A DNA stretch of 42,950 bases from an uncultured Alphaproteobacteria bacterium. GTDB taxonomy: Bacteria; Pseudomonadota; Alphaproteobacteria; Geminicoccales; Geminicoccaceae. The position numbers and the translations under genes are program-made. Numbering within the stretch: the stretch's first letter is position 1; every line of letters begins with the position of its first letter. Shown piece by piece: positions 1 to 9,220 of the stretch. The stretch covers positions 1 through 42,950 of the forward strand of contig CALBAK010000050.1 of the NCBI GenBank assembly GCA_937926445.1, given 5' to 3'. Below the pieces are notes generated by a model, which ran no database searches, was not told where the DNA came from, and was given only the letters and a program-made list of their open reading frames with translations.

Positions 1-980
1 CCTGCGCGACACCGGGCGGATCGGCACGAGGGTCCCGATCCGCATCCGGCGCGGGGGGCTGCGCGCCGCGATCGCCCGGCGGCGGCCGTCGCTCGTCGTG
101 CATCCAGAGCAGTTCACGGCCGACCGGCCATCGATGCGCACCCGGTTCGAGCGGACCCCGTCGATCGGGACCCGACCCGCTCTGCCCTCCGCCACCTTCC
201 CGATGCAGCCCTGGCTCGACCGCCCCGAGCGCGGCTTCGCCGTGGCCGTCGCCATCGCCGGCGACCGGGCCGTCGCCGAGCCGTCGGCCGACGAGCTCGC
301 CGATCTCGCCCGGTCGCTGCCACGCGACTTCCAGCGCCGCGGCGCGCCACCGATCGAGACCGCACTCGCCCGGTGCGCCGCGGCTTCGGCCGGCCTCGTG
401 GCGCTGGGCGACATCGGCGGTACCGTCCCGGGCGTTGCGGCCGGCGACAGACCCGTCCCGCTAGAGACGATCCTCGCCCGCTGCGCCGGCCCGGCGCTGG
501 TTCCGCTGGCGTCCCCGGCGACCGCGGCCATGGCGAATGCGGCCGGCCCCGGCGCCCGGCTCGAGCTGGTGCTCGGCGGCGAGGTCTCGGGCTTCTCCGG
601 CCCGCTCGCCGTGGAGGCGCGCGTCCGCCGGCTCGGCGCCGGGCCCCTGCGGCCAGCGATCCGCTGGCAGGACGAGATCGACCGAGGCCGCGTTTTCCTA
701 CGCGAGGTCGCCCACGCCTTCGTGCGCGCGAGCGGCGCGGGGCGGGCGTCACGAGCCCCGAGCTCTGGCGCACGTTCGGGGTCGCGCCGGCCGCGGCGCG
801 CGTCGCGGCCCTCGAGTCCACCGCGAACTTCCACATTTCCGGCCGATCGCGGTCGAGGTCGTGCGCGCCGACACGCCCGGTCCCACACCTTCGGATCTCG
901 CGAGCCAGCGCTTCCCGCGGCTGCCCCGGCCGATCTTTCCCTTCGATCCGATCGACGATTGGCGGAGTACGGGTCCGTGA
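1..980 (+). pseudogene. M81-family (MlrC-like) metallopeptidase, 5'-partial and frameshifted
   Basis: The C-terminal half of a microcystinase C / MlrC-type protein runs in from the left edge. Frame 2 carries the FPMQPWLDRPERG block and the ETALARC...LGDIGG region typical of the MlrC C-terminal domain. The match then moves to frame 1 (VTSPELWRTFGV, ALESTANFHI, about 748–836) and then to frame 3 (FRPIAVEVVRADTPGP from 837, ending at TGA 978–980). At least two indels are therefore needed, one between about 680 and 745 and one at about 836. The order of blocks matches the family across the breaks, so this was one gene. Its stop overlaps the GTG of the following racemase-family gene, so the two were probably co-transcribed. 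It could be a true pseudogene or carry sequencing indels. Confidence 0.75.
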
Positions 981-1720
981 GGCTCCTGATCGCGAACTCC
1001 AACACCTCTCCCGAGGTCACCGCGGTGGTCGAGAAGGCCGCCCGCGCAGCTGCGGCACCCGGTACCGAGATCCTGGCGCGGACCGCCCGCTTCGGCGCCC
1101 GGGTCGTGGGCGGGAGGGCCGTGGCGGCGATCGCCGCCCATGCGCTGCTCGACACGCTGGCGGCCGAGCCCGAGCCGTTCGACGCCGTGCTGTTGGCCAT
1201 GTCGATGGACAGCGGCCTCTGGGCCGCCCGCGAGCTCTTCGACCCGCCGGTCGTCGGCACGACGGAGGCCGGGCTCCTACTCGCGTCCGCGCTCGGCAGC
1301 CGAATCGGGATGGTGATCCTCGGTCGCCGCCTCTTGCCGCTCTATCGCGAGCTCGCCGAGCGCTAAGGCTTCGCCGGCCGGCTCGCCGGGATCGCACCCG
1401 TGGAGGCGAGCCCGAGCGATCTCTTGTCCGACCCCGAAGCCTTCTACGGGCCTGTCGTCGAGGGCGCCCGTAAGCTCGTCGAAACCCGCTCCGCCGAGGT
1501 CGTGCTGCTCGTGGGTGCCGTGATGGCGGGCCTGCCGCGGCAGCTCGCAGACCGCGTTCCGGTGCCGCTCGTCGACGGGATCACGGCGGGTGTCGTGCTC
1601 GCCGAGGCGCTGGTCCGGCTCGGCGCCCGCTCGCCCACGGTCGGCAGCCTCGCGCGGCCGGTCGGCCGGGCGAGCCTCGGCCTCGGCGAAGCCCTCGCCC
1701 GCCGCCTCGAGGTAGCATGA
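977..1720 (+). pseudogene. Asp/Glu racemase-family protein interrupted by an in-frame TAA
   Basis: The GTG at 977 gives RLLIANSNTSPEVT, the usual N-terminus of the Asp/Glu/hydantoin racemase superfamily, and overlaps the upstream stop. The frame is open to a TAA at 1364–1366, just after LYRELAER. The same frame then continues GFAGRLAG ... VLLVGAVMAGLP to TGA at 1720, so the gene is broken by a point change rather than a frameshift. Family members normally have Tyr at the stop (TAC to TAA would be one step). Both positions that hold catalytic Cys in true racemases are non-Cys here (LLAMSMDSG and VGAVMAG), as in a known non-Cys subgroup, so racemase activity is doubtful even if the stop is an error. 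Confidence 0.75.
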
Positions 1721-1758
1721 ATGCGGACTGGACAGCGCCCATCTTTGTGCCTGTGTTC

Positions 1759-2973
1759 CTATAACGCCGCGGGCCGCTCGATCAGGAGTGCCACCCCCTG
1801 GCCGACGCCGACGCAGGCGGTGCAGAGCGCACGTCGGCCGCCGCGGCGGGCGAGCTCGCGAGCGGCGGTGAGTACGAGCCGAGCGCCGCTCGCACCGAGA
1901 GGGTGACCGATGGCGATCGCCCCGCCGTTCGGGTTGACATGGTCGGCATCGTCCGGCAGGCCGAGCTGCCGAAGGCAGGCGAGCACTTGCGCCGCGAAGG
2001 CCTCGTTGAGCTCGATCAGGTCCACCGCGTCGAGCGAAAGCCCGAGCCTTCGCAAAAGTTTGCGGGTCGCGGGCACGGGGCCGATGCCCATGATCCGGGG
2101 CTCGACCCCGGCCGTGGCCGCACCCGCGATCCGGGCCACCGGCACGAGGCCGAAGCGACGGGCGGCCTCCTCGCTCGCAAGCAGGAGGGCCGCGGCCCCG
2201 TCGTTGACGCCCGAGGCGTTGCCGGCCGTGACCGTCTTGCCCGGGCCGTTGAGGGGCGGAAGCCGGGCGAGGCTCTCTGGGCCGGTCTCGGGCCGCGGAT
2301 GCTCGTCCCGGTCGACGGTGCGGGCCGGCCCCCGGGGCTGGGGGACCTCGACCGGTAGGACCTCGCCCGTGAAGAATCCCTCGGTGAAGGCCCGCGCCCA
2401 GCGCCGCTGGCTGCGCAGCGCGAAAGCGTCCTGGTCCGCACGCGAGACCGCGAAGGCTTCGGCCACCTCGTCGGCGGTCTCGGGCATCGAATGCGTCCCG
2501 AAGCGGGCGGCAAGCGCCGGGTTGACGAACCGCCAGCCGATCGTCGTGTCGAAGATCTCGGCCCGTCGCGAGAAAGGAGTTTCGGCTTTGGGCAGGACGA
2601 ATGGGGCGCGCGACATGCTCTCGACCCCGCCCGCGATCACGACATCGGCCTCGCCGGTGGCGATCGCCCGGGCCGCTTGGGCGACCGCCTCGAGGCCCGA
2701 GGCGCAGAGCCGGTTGACGGTCGCCCCCGGCACCTCGACCGGCAGGCCCGCGAGCAGTGCCGCCATGCGGGCGACGTTGCGATTGTCCTCGCCCGCCTGG
2801 TTGGCGCAGCCGAGGATCACTTCGTCGATCGCGGCCGCATCGAGGCCCGGGTTGCGCTCGAGAAGGGCGCGGATCGGGAGGGCCGCGAGATCGTCGGTGC
2901 GGATCGCGGCCAGGGCGCCGCCGTAGCGGCCGAAGGGGGTGCGGATACCGTCGCAAAGGAGAGCCGTACGCAT
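1759..2973 (-). CDS. pcaF: Thiolase, 3-oxoadipyl-CoA thiolase (PcaF) type
   Basis: A 404-residue thiolase. The start [16 protein letters not shown] is the normal family N-terminus; the frame stays open far upstream but that part is not thiolase. Visible landmarks are the nucleophilic Cys90 in [25 protein letters not shown], the catalytic His in [10 protein letters not shown], and the second Cys in CVGVGQG. Blocks such as [17 protein letters not shown] and [11 protein letters not shown] are closest in memory to PcaF, which cleaves 3-oxoadipyl-CoA to succinyl-CoA and acetyl-CoA. A general acetyl-CoA acyltransferase is the alternative. No other beta-ketoadipate or phenylacetate gene lies beside it. 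It is divergent from radA across 222 bases. Confidence 0.85.
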   Translation of the reverse strand: MRTALLCDGIRTPFGRYGGALAAIRTDDLAALPIRALLERNPGLDAAAIDEVILGCANQAGEDNRNVARMAALLAGLPVEVPGATVNRLCASGLEAVAQAARAIATGEADVVIAGGVESMSRAPFVLPKAETPFSRRAEIFDTTIGWRFVNPALAARFGTHSMPETADEVAEAFAVSRADQDAFALRSQRRWARAFTEGFFTGEVLPVEVPQPRGPARTVDRDEHPRPETGPESLARLPPLNGPGKTVTAGNASGVNDGAAALLLASEEAARRFGLVPVARIAGAATAGVEPRIMGIGPVPATRKLLRRLGLSLDAVDLIELNEAFAAQVLACLRQLGLPDDADHVNPNGGAIAIGHPLGASGARLVLTAARELARRGGRRALCTACVGVGQGVALLIERPAAL

Positions 2974-3195
2974 GCGCCGAAGATGCCCCGGCCAAAAGCC
3001 TCCGACAATCGCGGGCAGCGTTCTCCGGTCGCTGGTCGAAGCTCGTGGCGAAGAGTACGGGAAGGGCGTGACGGGTCGACGTTCCATAGCGGGATGGCTA
3101 GCCGCCGCCCGAACGTTGCCGCTCTCGTGCCGTCGCTCCGAACAGCGGCCGCGATCAGCTGCGACCTGCGGCCGGCACAGGCTGCCGGAGGGCCC

Positions 3196-4581
3196 GTGAG
3201 CCGCCCCCGGTCGAGCTACGTCTGCCAGGCGTGTGGCGCGGTCCACCCCCGCTGGGCCGGGCGCTGCGAGGGCTGCGGGGCCTGGAACACGATCGTCGAG
3301 GAGCCCGCGGGCGGCCCCGCCGGATCGGCCCCGGCGACGGCCTCGCCCCGGCGCGGCAAGGGTATCGAACTCCTCCCGCTGGCCGGCAGCGAGACCCCGC
3401 CGCCTCGGCTCTCGACCGGCATGGGCGAACTCGACCGGGTACTCGGCGGCGGGCTCGTGCCGGGCTCGGCCATCCTCTTGGGTGGCGATCCGGGGATCGG
3501 CAAATCGACGCTCACCCTGCAGGCGGCCGCCGCCCTCGCCACCGCGGGCGAGCGCGTCGTCTACCTCTCCGGCGAGGAATCGATCGAGCAGATCCGTTTG
3601 CGCGCCCGCCGCCTCGGCCTCGCCGAGGCGCCGGTTGCTGTCGCCGCCGCGACCCGCGTCGAGGAGGTGCTCGCCGCCCTCGACCGGCCGATGCCACCCG
3701 CCCTCCTTGTTGTCGATTCGATCCAGACCCTCTGGAGCGAGAGCCTCGAGGCGGCGCCGGGCACAATCGGCCAGCTGCGGGCCTGCGCCCAGGCCCTGGT
3801 CGGGCTCGCCAAGCGGCGCGGGCCGGCCCTCCTCCTGATCGGCCACGTCACCAAGGAAGGCGCGATCGCCGGCCCCAAGGTCCTCGAGCATCTGGTCGAC
3901 ACCGTACTCTACTTCGAAGGGGAGCGCGGCGAGGCCTACCGCATCCTGCGGGCGGTCAAGAACCGTTTCGGCCCGGCCAACGAGATTGGCGTCTTCGAGA
4001 TGGCCGAGAGCGGCCTCCTGCCGGTGGTCGACGCCTCCGCCCTGTTCCTCGCCCAGCGCGAGGAAGGGGTGGCGGGCAGCGTCGTCTTCGCCGGCATGGA
4101 GGGCTCGCGGCCGCTCCTCGTCGAGATCCAGGCCCTGGTCGCGGCGAGCCCGCTCGGCACTCCGCGACGGGCCGTGGTCGGCTGGGACGCCGCCCGGCTC
4201 GCCATGCTCCTTGCCGTACTCGAGGCCCGTTGCGGCCTTGTGACCGCCGGCCGCGACGTCTATCTCAACGTTGCGGGCGGGCTCCGGATCGCCGAGCCCG
4301 CCGCCGATCTCGCCGTGGCGGCGGCGATCGTCTCGGCGCTGCTCGGAGTTCCCGTGCCCTCTTCGACCGTGATCTTCGGCGAGGTTGGCCTCGCGGGCGA
4401 GATCCGCGCCGTGGGCCACGCCCAGGCCCGCCTCAAGGAGGCCCTCAAGCTCGGCTTCCGCCGCGCGATCGTGCCGCGCGCCGCGGCCGTCGAGGGCGGC
4501 GGCCTCGAACTCTCGGGCCTCGCCCACCTCGTTGAGCTGGTCGAGCGGCTCGACCGGCGCGGCGTGGGGATGCACGACTGA
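3196..4581 (+). CDS. radA: DNA repair protein RadA
   Basis: A 461-residue RadA/Sms, a RecA-like ATPase that helps process recombination branches. The GTG start at 3196 follows a GGAGG five bases away and leads directly into the N-terminal zinc finger (Cys10, 13, 24, 27). The Walker A motif [10 protein letters not shown] lies near residue 96, the RadA-specific KNRFG near residue 255, and a Lon-like C-terminal domain follows. Length is normal and no lesion is visible. Its TGA overlaps the ATG of cvpA by one base, so the two are translationally coupled in the common radA–cvpA–purF order. Confidence 0.97.
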   Translation: MSRPRSSYVCQACGAVHPRWAGRCEGCGAWNTIVEEPAGGPAGSAPATASPRRGKGIELLPLAGSETPPPRLSTGMGELDRVLGGGLVPGSAILLGGDPGIGKSTLTLQAAAALATAGERVVYLSGEESIEQIRLRARRLGLAEAPVAVAAATRVEEVLAALDRPMPPALLVVDSIQTLWSESLEAAPGTIGQLRACAQALVGLAKRRGPALLLIGHVTKEGAIAGPKVLEHLVDTVLYFEGERGEAYRILRAVKNRFGPANEIGVFEMAESGLLPVVDASALFLAQREEGVAGSVVFAGMEGSRPLLVEIQALVAASPLGTPRRAVVGWDAARLAMLLAVLEARCGLVTAGRDVYLNVAGGLRIAEPAADLAVAAAIVSALLGVPVPSSTVIFGEVGLAGEIRAVGHAQARLKEALKLGFRRAIVPRAAAVEGGGLELSGLAHLVELVERLDRRGVGMHD

Positions 4582-5180
4582 TGCAGGACCTGCCGCTCAC
4601 CGCCCTCGACCTCGCCGTGCTCGCGATCGTCGGCCTGTCGACGCTCGTCGCCCTCGCCCGCGGGGCGGTCCGCGAGATCGTGGGCTTCCTCGCTTGGATC
4701 GGCGCGTTCGTGGCCGCCTGGTTCGCCTTCGCGCCCACCCGGCCGATCGTCAAGGAAGCGCTCGGCAACGATCTCTTCACCGATCTCGCCACCGTGGTAC
4801 TCGTCTTCATCGTCCCGCTCCTGGCCCTCAAGCTTTTGGGCTCGCTCCTCGCGAAGGCGGTGAGCGGCGCTGGTCTCGGCCTCGCCGATCGGCTCTTGGG
4901 CCTGGCCTTCGGCTTCGCCCGGGGCGCGCTCCTGGTCGCGGCGGCCTATCTTTTGGGCTCGATGCTGGTGCCGCCCGAGCGGCATCCCGAGTGGGTCGCG
5001 CGGGCGCAGGTGCTGCCCCACGTCAGAAGTGCCGCCGCCACGCTCCAGGCCTTTCTCCCCGCCGAGCTCGAGGGCAGGGTCAAGGCCGCGACCGGCGGCG
5101 GCAGTGGCGCCGGCTCGCAGGGTCAGGGCTACACGGCCGAGCAGCGCCAACGGCTCGAGCGGCTCCTGCCGCGCAACTGA
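4581..5180 (+). CDS. cvpA: CvpA family membrane protein
   Basis: A 199-residue protein of the colicin V production family. The N-terminal half has four hydrophobic stretches (about residues 8–25, 30–48, 65–85 and 100–125), and the [14 protein letters not shown] segment is family-typical. The tail is polar and rich in Gly/Ser. It sits between radA and purF, the standard position. Homologues are inner-membrane proteins needed for colicin V export in E. coli, but the general role is unsettled. Start ATG overlaps the radA stop as TGATG. Confidence 0.93.
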   Translation: MQDLPLTALDLAVLAIVGLSTLVALARGAVREIVGFLAWIGAFVAAWFAFAPTRPIVKEALGNDLFTDLATVVLVFIVPLLALKLLGSLLAKAVSGAGLGLADRLLGLAFGFARGALLVAAAYLLGSMLVPPERHPEWVARAQVLPHVRSAAATLQAFLPAELEGRVKAATGGGSGAGSQGQGYTAEQRQRLERLLPRN

Positions 5181-5198
5181 GGCGAAAGGAACGGCTCG

Positions 5199-6659
5199 AT
5201 GGCCGACGGAACCCCCTTCGACGACGACCGGTTCCGGGAGGAGTGCGGAATCTTCGCGATCTACCGGCACGGGGACGCCGCCGCGCACACCATCTTGGGG
5301 CTCCATGCTTTGCAACATCGCGGCCAGGAGGCGGCCGGGGTGGTGAGCTTCGACGGCCGCCATTTCCACAGCCACCGCGCGGTCGGGCTGATCGGCGACA
5401 CCTTCTCCAAGCGCTCGGTGGTCGACGCCCTGCCCGGGCACGCCGCGATCGGTCACACCCGCTACGCCACGACCGGCGCCACGGCACTCAGGAACGTCCA
5501 GCCGCTCTTCGCCGACATGGCCTTCGGCGGCTTCGCCCTCGCCCACAACGGCAACCTCACCAACGCCCAGCGTCTGCGCCACCGCCTGGTCGAGCAGGGC
5601 AGCCTCTTCCAGTCGACCACCGACACCGAAGTACTGATCCATCTGATCGCCCGCTCGAAGAAGGCGACCCTCGTCAAACGGCTGGTCGACGCCCTCGAGC
5701 AGGTCGAGGGCGCCTGGTCACTGGTCGCCCTGTTCGACGACGGCATCGTGGGCGTGCGCGATCCTTTGGGTGTGCGGCCCCTCGTTTTGGGCGAGCTCGA
5801 CGGGGCGACGATCCTCGCCTCCGAGACCTGTGCGCTCGACATCCTGGGGGCCGCCTTCATACGCGACGTCGAGCCCGGCGAGATGGTCGTGGTCGAGCGC
5901 CGGGGCGTGGAGAGCCTGCGCCCGTTCCGCTCGCGGCCGAGCCGTTTCTGCATCTTCGAGTATGTATATTTCGCTCGACCGGACAGCGTGATCGAAGGCC
6001 GCGGGGTGTACGAGGTCAGGAAGCGGATCGGCGCCGAGCTCGCCCGCGAAGCACCGGCCGATGCCGATCTCGTCGTTCCGGTGCCGGACAGCGGTGTGCC
6101 GGCGGCGATCGGCTACGCCCAGGCCTCGGGCCTGCCCTTCGAGCTCGGCATCGTCCGCAACCACTATGTCGGTCGGACCTTCATCGAGCCCACCGATGCG
6201 ATCCGGCACCTGGGCGTGAAGCTCAAGCACAACGCCAACCCCGCCACGCTCGGGGGCAAGCGGGTCGTGCTGATCGACGACAGCATCGTGCGTGGGACGA
6301 CCTCGACCAAAATCGTGGCGATGGTCCGCAACGCGGGGGCGCGCGAGGTCCACATGCGGATCGCGAGCCCGCCCACGACCCACTCCTGCTTCTACGGCGT
6401 CGACACGCCCGAGCGGGCCCAGCTCCTCGCCGCCCGCCACTCGATCGAGGACATGTCGCGGATCATCGGCGTCGACAGCTTGGCCTTCCTGTCGATCGAC
6501 GGGCTATACCGGGCGGTCGGCGCACCCGGCCGCGAGGGCGAGGCGCGCAGCTTCTGCGACGCCTGCTTCACGGGCGATTATCCGACCCGGCTCGTAGACC
6601 ACGACCAGGGCGAGACCGGGGCGCAGATGTCGGTGCTGCTCGAAGAAGCGGGCCGGTGA
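5199..6659 (+). CDS. purF: Amidophosphoribosyltransferase
   Basis: A 486-residue PurF, which catalyses the first committed step of purine synthesis (PRPP + Gln to phosphoribosylamine). A 15-residue leader precedes Cys16 in CGIFAIY, the nucleophile of the class II glutaminase domain, so leader processing is expected. The PRPP loop VLIDDSIVRGTTS lies near residue 357. Four Cys at about 251, 397, 453 and 456 (FCIFEY, HSCF, FCDAC) fit the B. subtilis-type enzyme with a [4Fe-4S] cluster rather than the E. coli type. A ribosome site AAAGGA lies upstream. The stop overlaps the GTG of the SDR gene. Confidence 0.97.
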   Translation: MADGTPFDDDRFREECGIFAIYRHGDAAAHTILGLHALQHRGQEAAGVVSFDGRHFHSHRAVGLIGDTFSKRSVVDALPGHAAIGHTRYATTGATALRNVQPLFADMAFGGFALAHNGNLTNAQRLRHRLVEQGSLFQSTTDTEVLIHLIARSKKATLVKRLVDALEQVEGAWSLVALFDDGIVGVRDPLGVRPLVLGELDGATILASETCALDILGAAFIRDVEPGEMVVVERRGVESLRPFRSRPSRFCIFEYVYFARPDSVIEGRGVYEVRKRIGAELAREAPADADLVVPVPDSGVPAAIGYAQASGLPFELGIVRNHYVGRTFIEPTDAIRHLGVKLKHNANPATLGGKRVVLIDDSIVRGTTSTKIVAMVRNAGAREVHMRIASPPTTHSCFYGVDTPERAQLLAARHSIEDMSRIIGVDSLAFLSIDGLYRAVGAPGREGEARSFCDACFTGDYPTRLVDHDQGETGAQMSVLLEEAGR

Positions 6660-7402
6660 GCCACGGACCGCTCGCCGGCCGGATCGTGCTCGTCGCGGGC
6701 GCGAGCCGTGGGCTCGGCCGCGCGGTGGCCCTCGAGGCGGCGCGGCGGGGGGCGCAGGTCGTGGCCCTCGGCCGCACCCGGGGAGCCCTCGAGGAGCTCG
6801 ACGACGCGATCCGCGAGGCGGGCGGCGAGGCCACGCTCGCGACCCTCGACCTGCTCGACGGCGAGGCGATCGATCGGCTCGGCGCCTCGCTTTTCGCCCG
6901 CTTCGGCCGGCTCGACGGCTTCGTTCTGACAGCGGGCGAACTCGGCTCGCTCGGACCGCTCGCGCATCAGGACCCGGCCGAGGTCGAGCGGCTGTTCCGC
7001 GGCGGGCCGCTCGCCCTTCAGCGCCTGGCCCGCTCGCTCGAGGCCTTGCTGAGGGCCGCCCCGGATGCCCGGGTGGTGGTGGTGGGTGATCCGCTAGCGA
7101 GCGAGCCACGCGCCTATTGGGCCCCTTACGTCGCCGCCAAGGCGGCGCTCGAGGCGATGGCGCTCGCCTGGGCCGACGAGCTCGAGCGATCTTCGATCCG
7201 GGTCGTGGTGGCCGAGCCCGGGCCCATGGCGACGCGGCTCCGCGCCCGGGCCTTCCCGGGCGAGCCGCCGGGTGCGCAGCCGGATCCGTGGGCCTATGCG
7301 GCTTCGCTCTGCGAGCTGCTCGACCCGCGTTCGACTCGGCACGGCGAGCGCATTCGCCTCCTTCCCGAGCCGGCGCCGAGTGCGATCGACCTCAAAGAGT
7401 GA
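6656..7402 (+). CDS. Short-chain dehydrogenase/reductase
   Basis: A 248-residue SDR with GASRGLG near residues 15–21 for NAD(P) binding and YVAAK (Tyr158, Lys162) as the catalytic pair. The GTG start overlaps the purF TGA (GTGA), so it is translated from the purF message. An SDR directly after purF is common in alphaproteobacteria. The substrate is unknown. The region usually written NNAG reads LTAGELG here, which is a weaker match to classical SDRs. Its 3' end overlaps the convergent DsrE-family gene by 11 bases. Confidence 0.9.
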   Translation: MSHGPLAGRIVLVAGASRGLGRAVALEAARRGAQVVALGRTRGALEELDDAIREAGGEATLATLDLLDGEAIDRLGASLFARFGRLDGFVLTAGELGSLGPLAHQDPAEVERLFRGGPLALQRLARSLEALLRAAPDARVVVVGDPLASEPRAYWAPYVAAKAALEAMALAWADELERSSIRVVVAEPGPMATRLRARAFPGEPPGAQPDPWAYAASLCELLDPRSTRHGERIRLLPEPAPSAIDLKE

Positions 7403-7769
7403 TCACTTGATCCGGCGGGTCGCTCGCCAAGGCGGCGTAGAGCTGCGGGAAACAGCCGGCGATCACGCCGTCGACCGTGCCCACGGCGCGCACTTCGCCC
7501 TTGCCGCACTGGTGGAACTCGCCTTCCCCGAGGCCGCGGCGGATGGCGCACTGGTCGCAGATCATGAGCAAGATGTTCCGCGACGCGGCGACGGCCGAAA
7601 GCCGCTCGCCGATCGGGTCACCTTTTCGCAGGACATAGAGGTTGTCGTCGAAGAACATCATGCCGACCACCCGCGCGCCGTGGCTGCCGGATTCGAGCTG
7701 CGGCAGGATCATCGTGCCGAGCTTGTAGGTGGCGGCCATGTCGGTGGCGAAGACGTAGGCGACCTTCAT
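7392..7769 (-). CDS. DsrE-family protein, SaoD-like
   Basis: A 125-residue protein starting MKVAYVFATDMAATYKLG behind a strong GGAGGAG ribosome site. The DsrE-like fold is suggested by the N-terminal strand, the central FFDDNLYVLRKGDPIGERL block and the CDQCAIRR segment with two Cys. Further Cys occur in HQCGKG and AGCFPQL. From memory the sequence is nearest to DsrE-related proteins named SaoD, proposed to act in a sulfur/selenium-linked system, but no other Sao gene is present. It is a single-gene unit with its own promoter, convergent with the SDR. Confidence 0.75.
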   Translation of the reverse strand: MKVAYVFATDMAATYKLGTMILPQLESGSHGARVVGMMFFDDNLYVLRKGDPIGERLSAVAASRNILLMICDQCAIRRGLGEGEFHQCGKGEVRAVGTVDGVIAGCFPQLYAALASDPPDQVITL

Positions 7770-7796
7770 GCGCTCCTCCGAGTGAAAAGAGGATAC

Positions 7797-7802
7797 ATTA
7801 TA
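7797..7802 (-). promoter_or_regulatory. Candidate -10 box for the DsrE-family gene
   Basis: A perfect TATAAT on the − strand lies 27 bases upstream of the ATG in an AT-rich island that stands out in this high-GC DNA. No convincing -35 hexamer is visible at the usual spacing, so the assignment rests on the -10 match and position. Confidence 0.5.
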
Positions 7803-7834
7803 ACGTACCGCGGACCAGGCCGGAAGCGCACGAG

Positions 7835-9211
7835 CTAGCGGGTTGTTCCTTCGTAGGGGTTGTCGCTCGAGCGGATGTGCAGCCGGAGCACCGTGCCCTC
7901 GAGGTCGAAGGTCTCGCGCAGGCCGTTGGCGAGATAGCGCAGATAGCTCTTCGGCAGCCGCTCGGCCGGGCCGTTGCCGAACAGCGCGAAGGTGGGCGGC
8001 CGGGTGCTCGGCTGGGTGGCGTAGCGGAGCTTGACCCGCTTCTTGTCGACCAGCGGCGGCGGGTGGGCCTCGATCGCCGCCTGCAGCCAGCGATTGAGCC
8101 GGGCCGTGGGCACGCGGGTCGACCAGCGCTCGAAGGCGCGCACCACGGTGGGCAGCAGCTTGTCGAGATTGTAGCCGGTACGCGCCGAGATCGGCAGCAC
8201 GGTCACACCCTTGACCGCGTCGAGCCGCTCGGCGATCCGCGCCTTCAGTTCGGCCGAGAGCGCCTGCGGCCGCTCGACCAGGTCCCATTTGTTGATCGCG
8301 ACGACCAGCGCCTTGCCCTCCTCGACCGCGAGGTCCGCGATTGTCGCGTCCTGATGCTCGAGCGGCCGCTCGGCATCCAGGAGCAGCAACACCACGTCCG
8401 TCTCGCGGATGGCGCGTACCGAGGCCGAGGCCGAGATCCGCTCGAGCGAGGCCTGGACTCGCGCCTTGCGGCGCAGACCGGCGGTATCCACGAGCTCGAC
8501 CTCGCGGTCCCGCCAACGCCAGGCGATCCGCACGGCATCGCGGGTGAGGCCCGGCTCGGGACCGGTCAGGAGCCGATCGGAGCACAGGAGCGCGTTGATC
8601 AGAGAGGATTTGCCGACATTGGGTCGGCCAACGACCGCAACGCGCAGCGGGCGCTCGGGCCCGGGAGGGGCGGCTGCGGCCACCTCGCCCTCGCGTTCGG
8701 GCGCGGGCTCGGGGGCGGGTTCGGCGAGGAAGGGGCGGAGTGCGTCGGCGAGGTCGGCCAGGCCGAGGCCGTGCTCGGCCGAGATCGCGATCGGCTCGCC
8801 CAGGCCCAGCTCGAAGGCCTCGGCGAGGCCGCCCTCGGCAGCCCGGCCTTCGCACTTGTTGGCAACCAGCAGAATCGGCTTGCCGGAGCGGCGCAGGAGC
8901 TCGGCCACCGCCCGGTCGAGTGCGGTCACGCCGGTGCGGGCGTCGATCACGAGAAGGCCGACATCGGCCTCGGCCAGACCCTCGAGGGTGAGGGCGAGAA
9001 GCCGGGGCGCGAGCCCCTCCCCCTCACCGGGCTCGAGGCCGGCCGTGTCGAGCACCCGGAACGCGAGATCGCGCAGCCGAGCACGGCCCTCGATCCGGTC
9101 GCGGGTCACACCCGGCAGATCGTGGACGAGCGCCCGGCGACGACCGATCAGGCGGTTGAACAGGGTCGACTTGCCGACGTTCGGCCGGCCGAGGATGGCG
9201 ACCGTGCGCAT
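7835..9211 (-). CDS. der: Ribosome biogenesis GTPase Der (EngA)
   Basis: A 458-residue Der with two consecutive GTPase domains. The first P-loop is GRPNVGKST at residues 8–16 with DTAGLE as its G3 motif. The second P-loop is GRPNVGKSS near residue 195, followed by DTAGLRRKARV and the G4 motif NKWD. The C-terminal KH-like domain begins around QAAIEAHPPP. Domain 1 has NKCEG as G4, a slight departure from NKxD that is common in this group. It acts in 50S ribosome maturation. It lies 9 bases downstream of the BamB-like gene, in the conserved yfgM–bamB–der order. Confidence 0.97.
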   Translation of the reverse strand: MRTVAILGRPNVGKSTLFNRLIGRRRALVHDLPGVTRDRIEGRARLRDLAFRVLDTAGLEPGEGEGLAPRLLALTLEGLAEADVGLLVIDARTGVTALDRAVAELLRRSGKPILLVANKCEGRAAEGGLAEAFELGLGEPIAISAEHGLGLADLADALRPFLAEPAPEPAPEREGEVAAAAPPGPERPLRVAVVGRPNVGKSSLINALLCSDRLLTGPEPGLTRDAVRIAWRWRDREVELVDTAGLRRKARVQASLERISASASVRAIRETDVVLLLLDAERPLEHQDATIADLAVEEGKALVVAINKWDLVERPQALSAELKARIAERLDAVKGVTVLPISARTGYNLDKLLPTVVRAFERWSTRVPTARLNRWLQAAIEAHPPPLVDKKRVKLRYATQPSTRPPTFALFGNGPAERLPKSYLRYLANGLRETFDLEGTVLRLHIRSSDNPYEGTTR

Positions 9212-9220
9212 GGGACGAGC

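Noticed and set aside
1759-4575. A 938-residue antisense-spanning frame over radA and the thiolase
   Set aside because: Only the part to 2973 is thiolase; the remainder is an open shadow of radA caused by high GC.
4385-6655. Long open frame through cvpA and purF ahead of the SDR
   Set aside because: Arg/Pro/Gly-rich shadow; cvpA and purF in other frames have clear family motifs.
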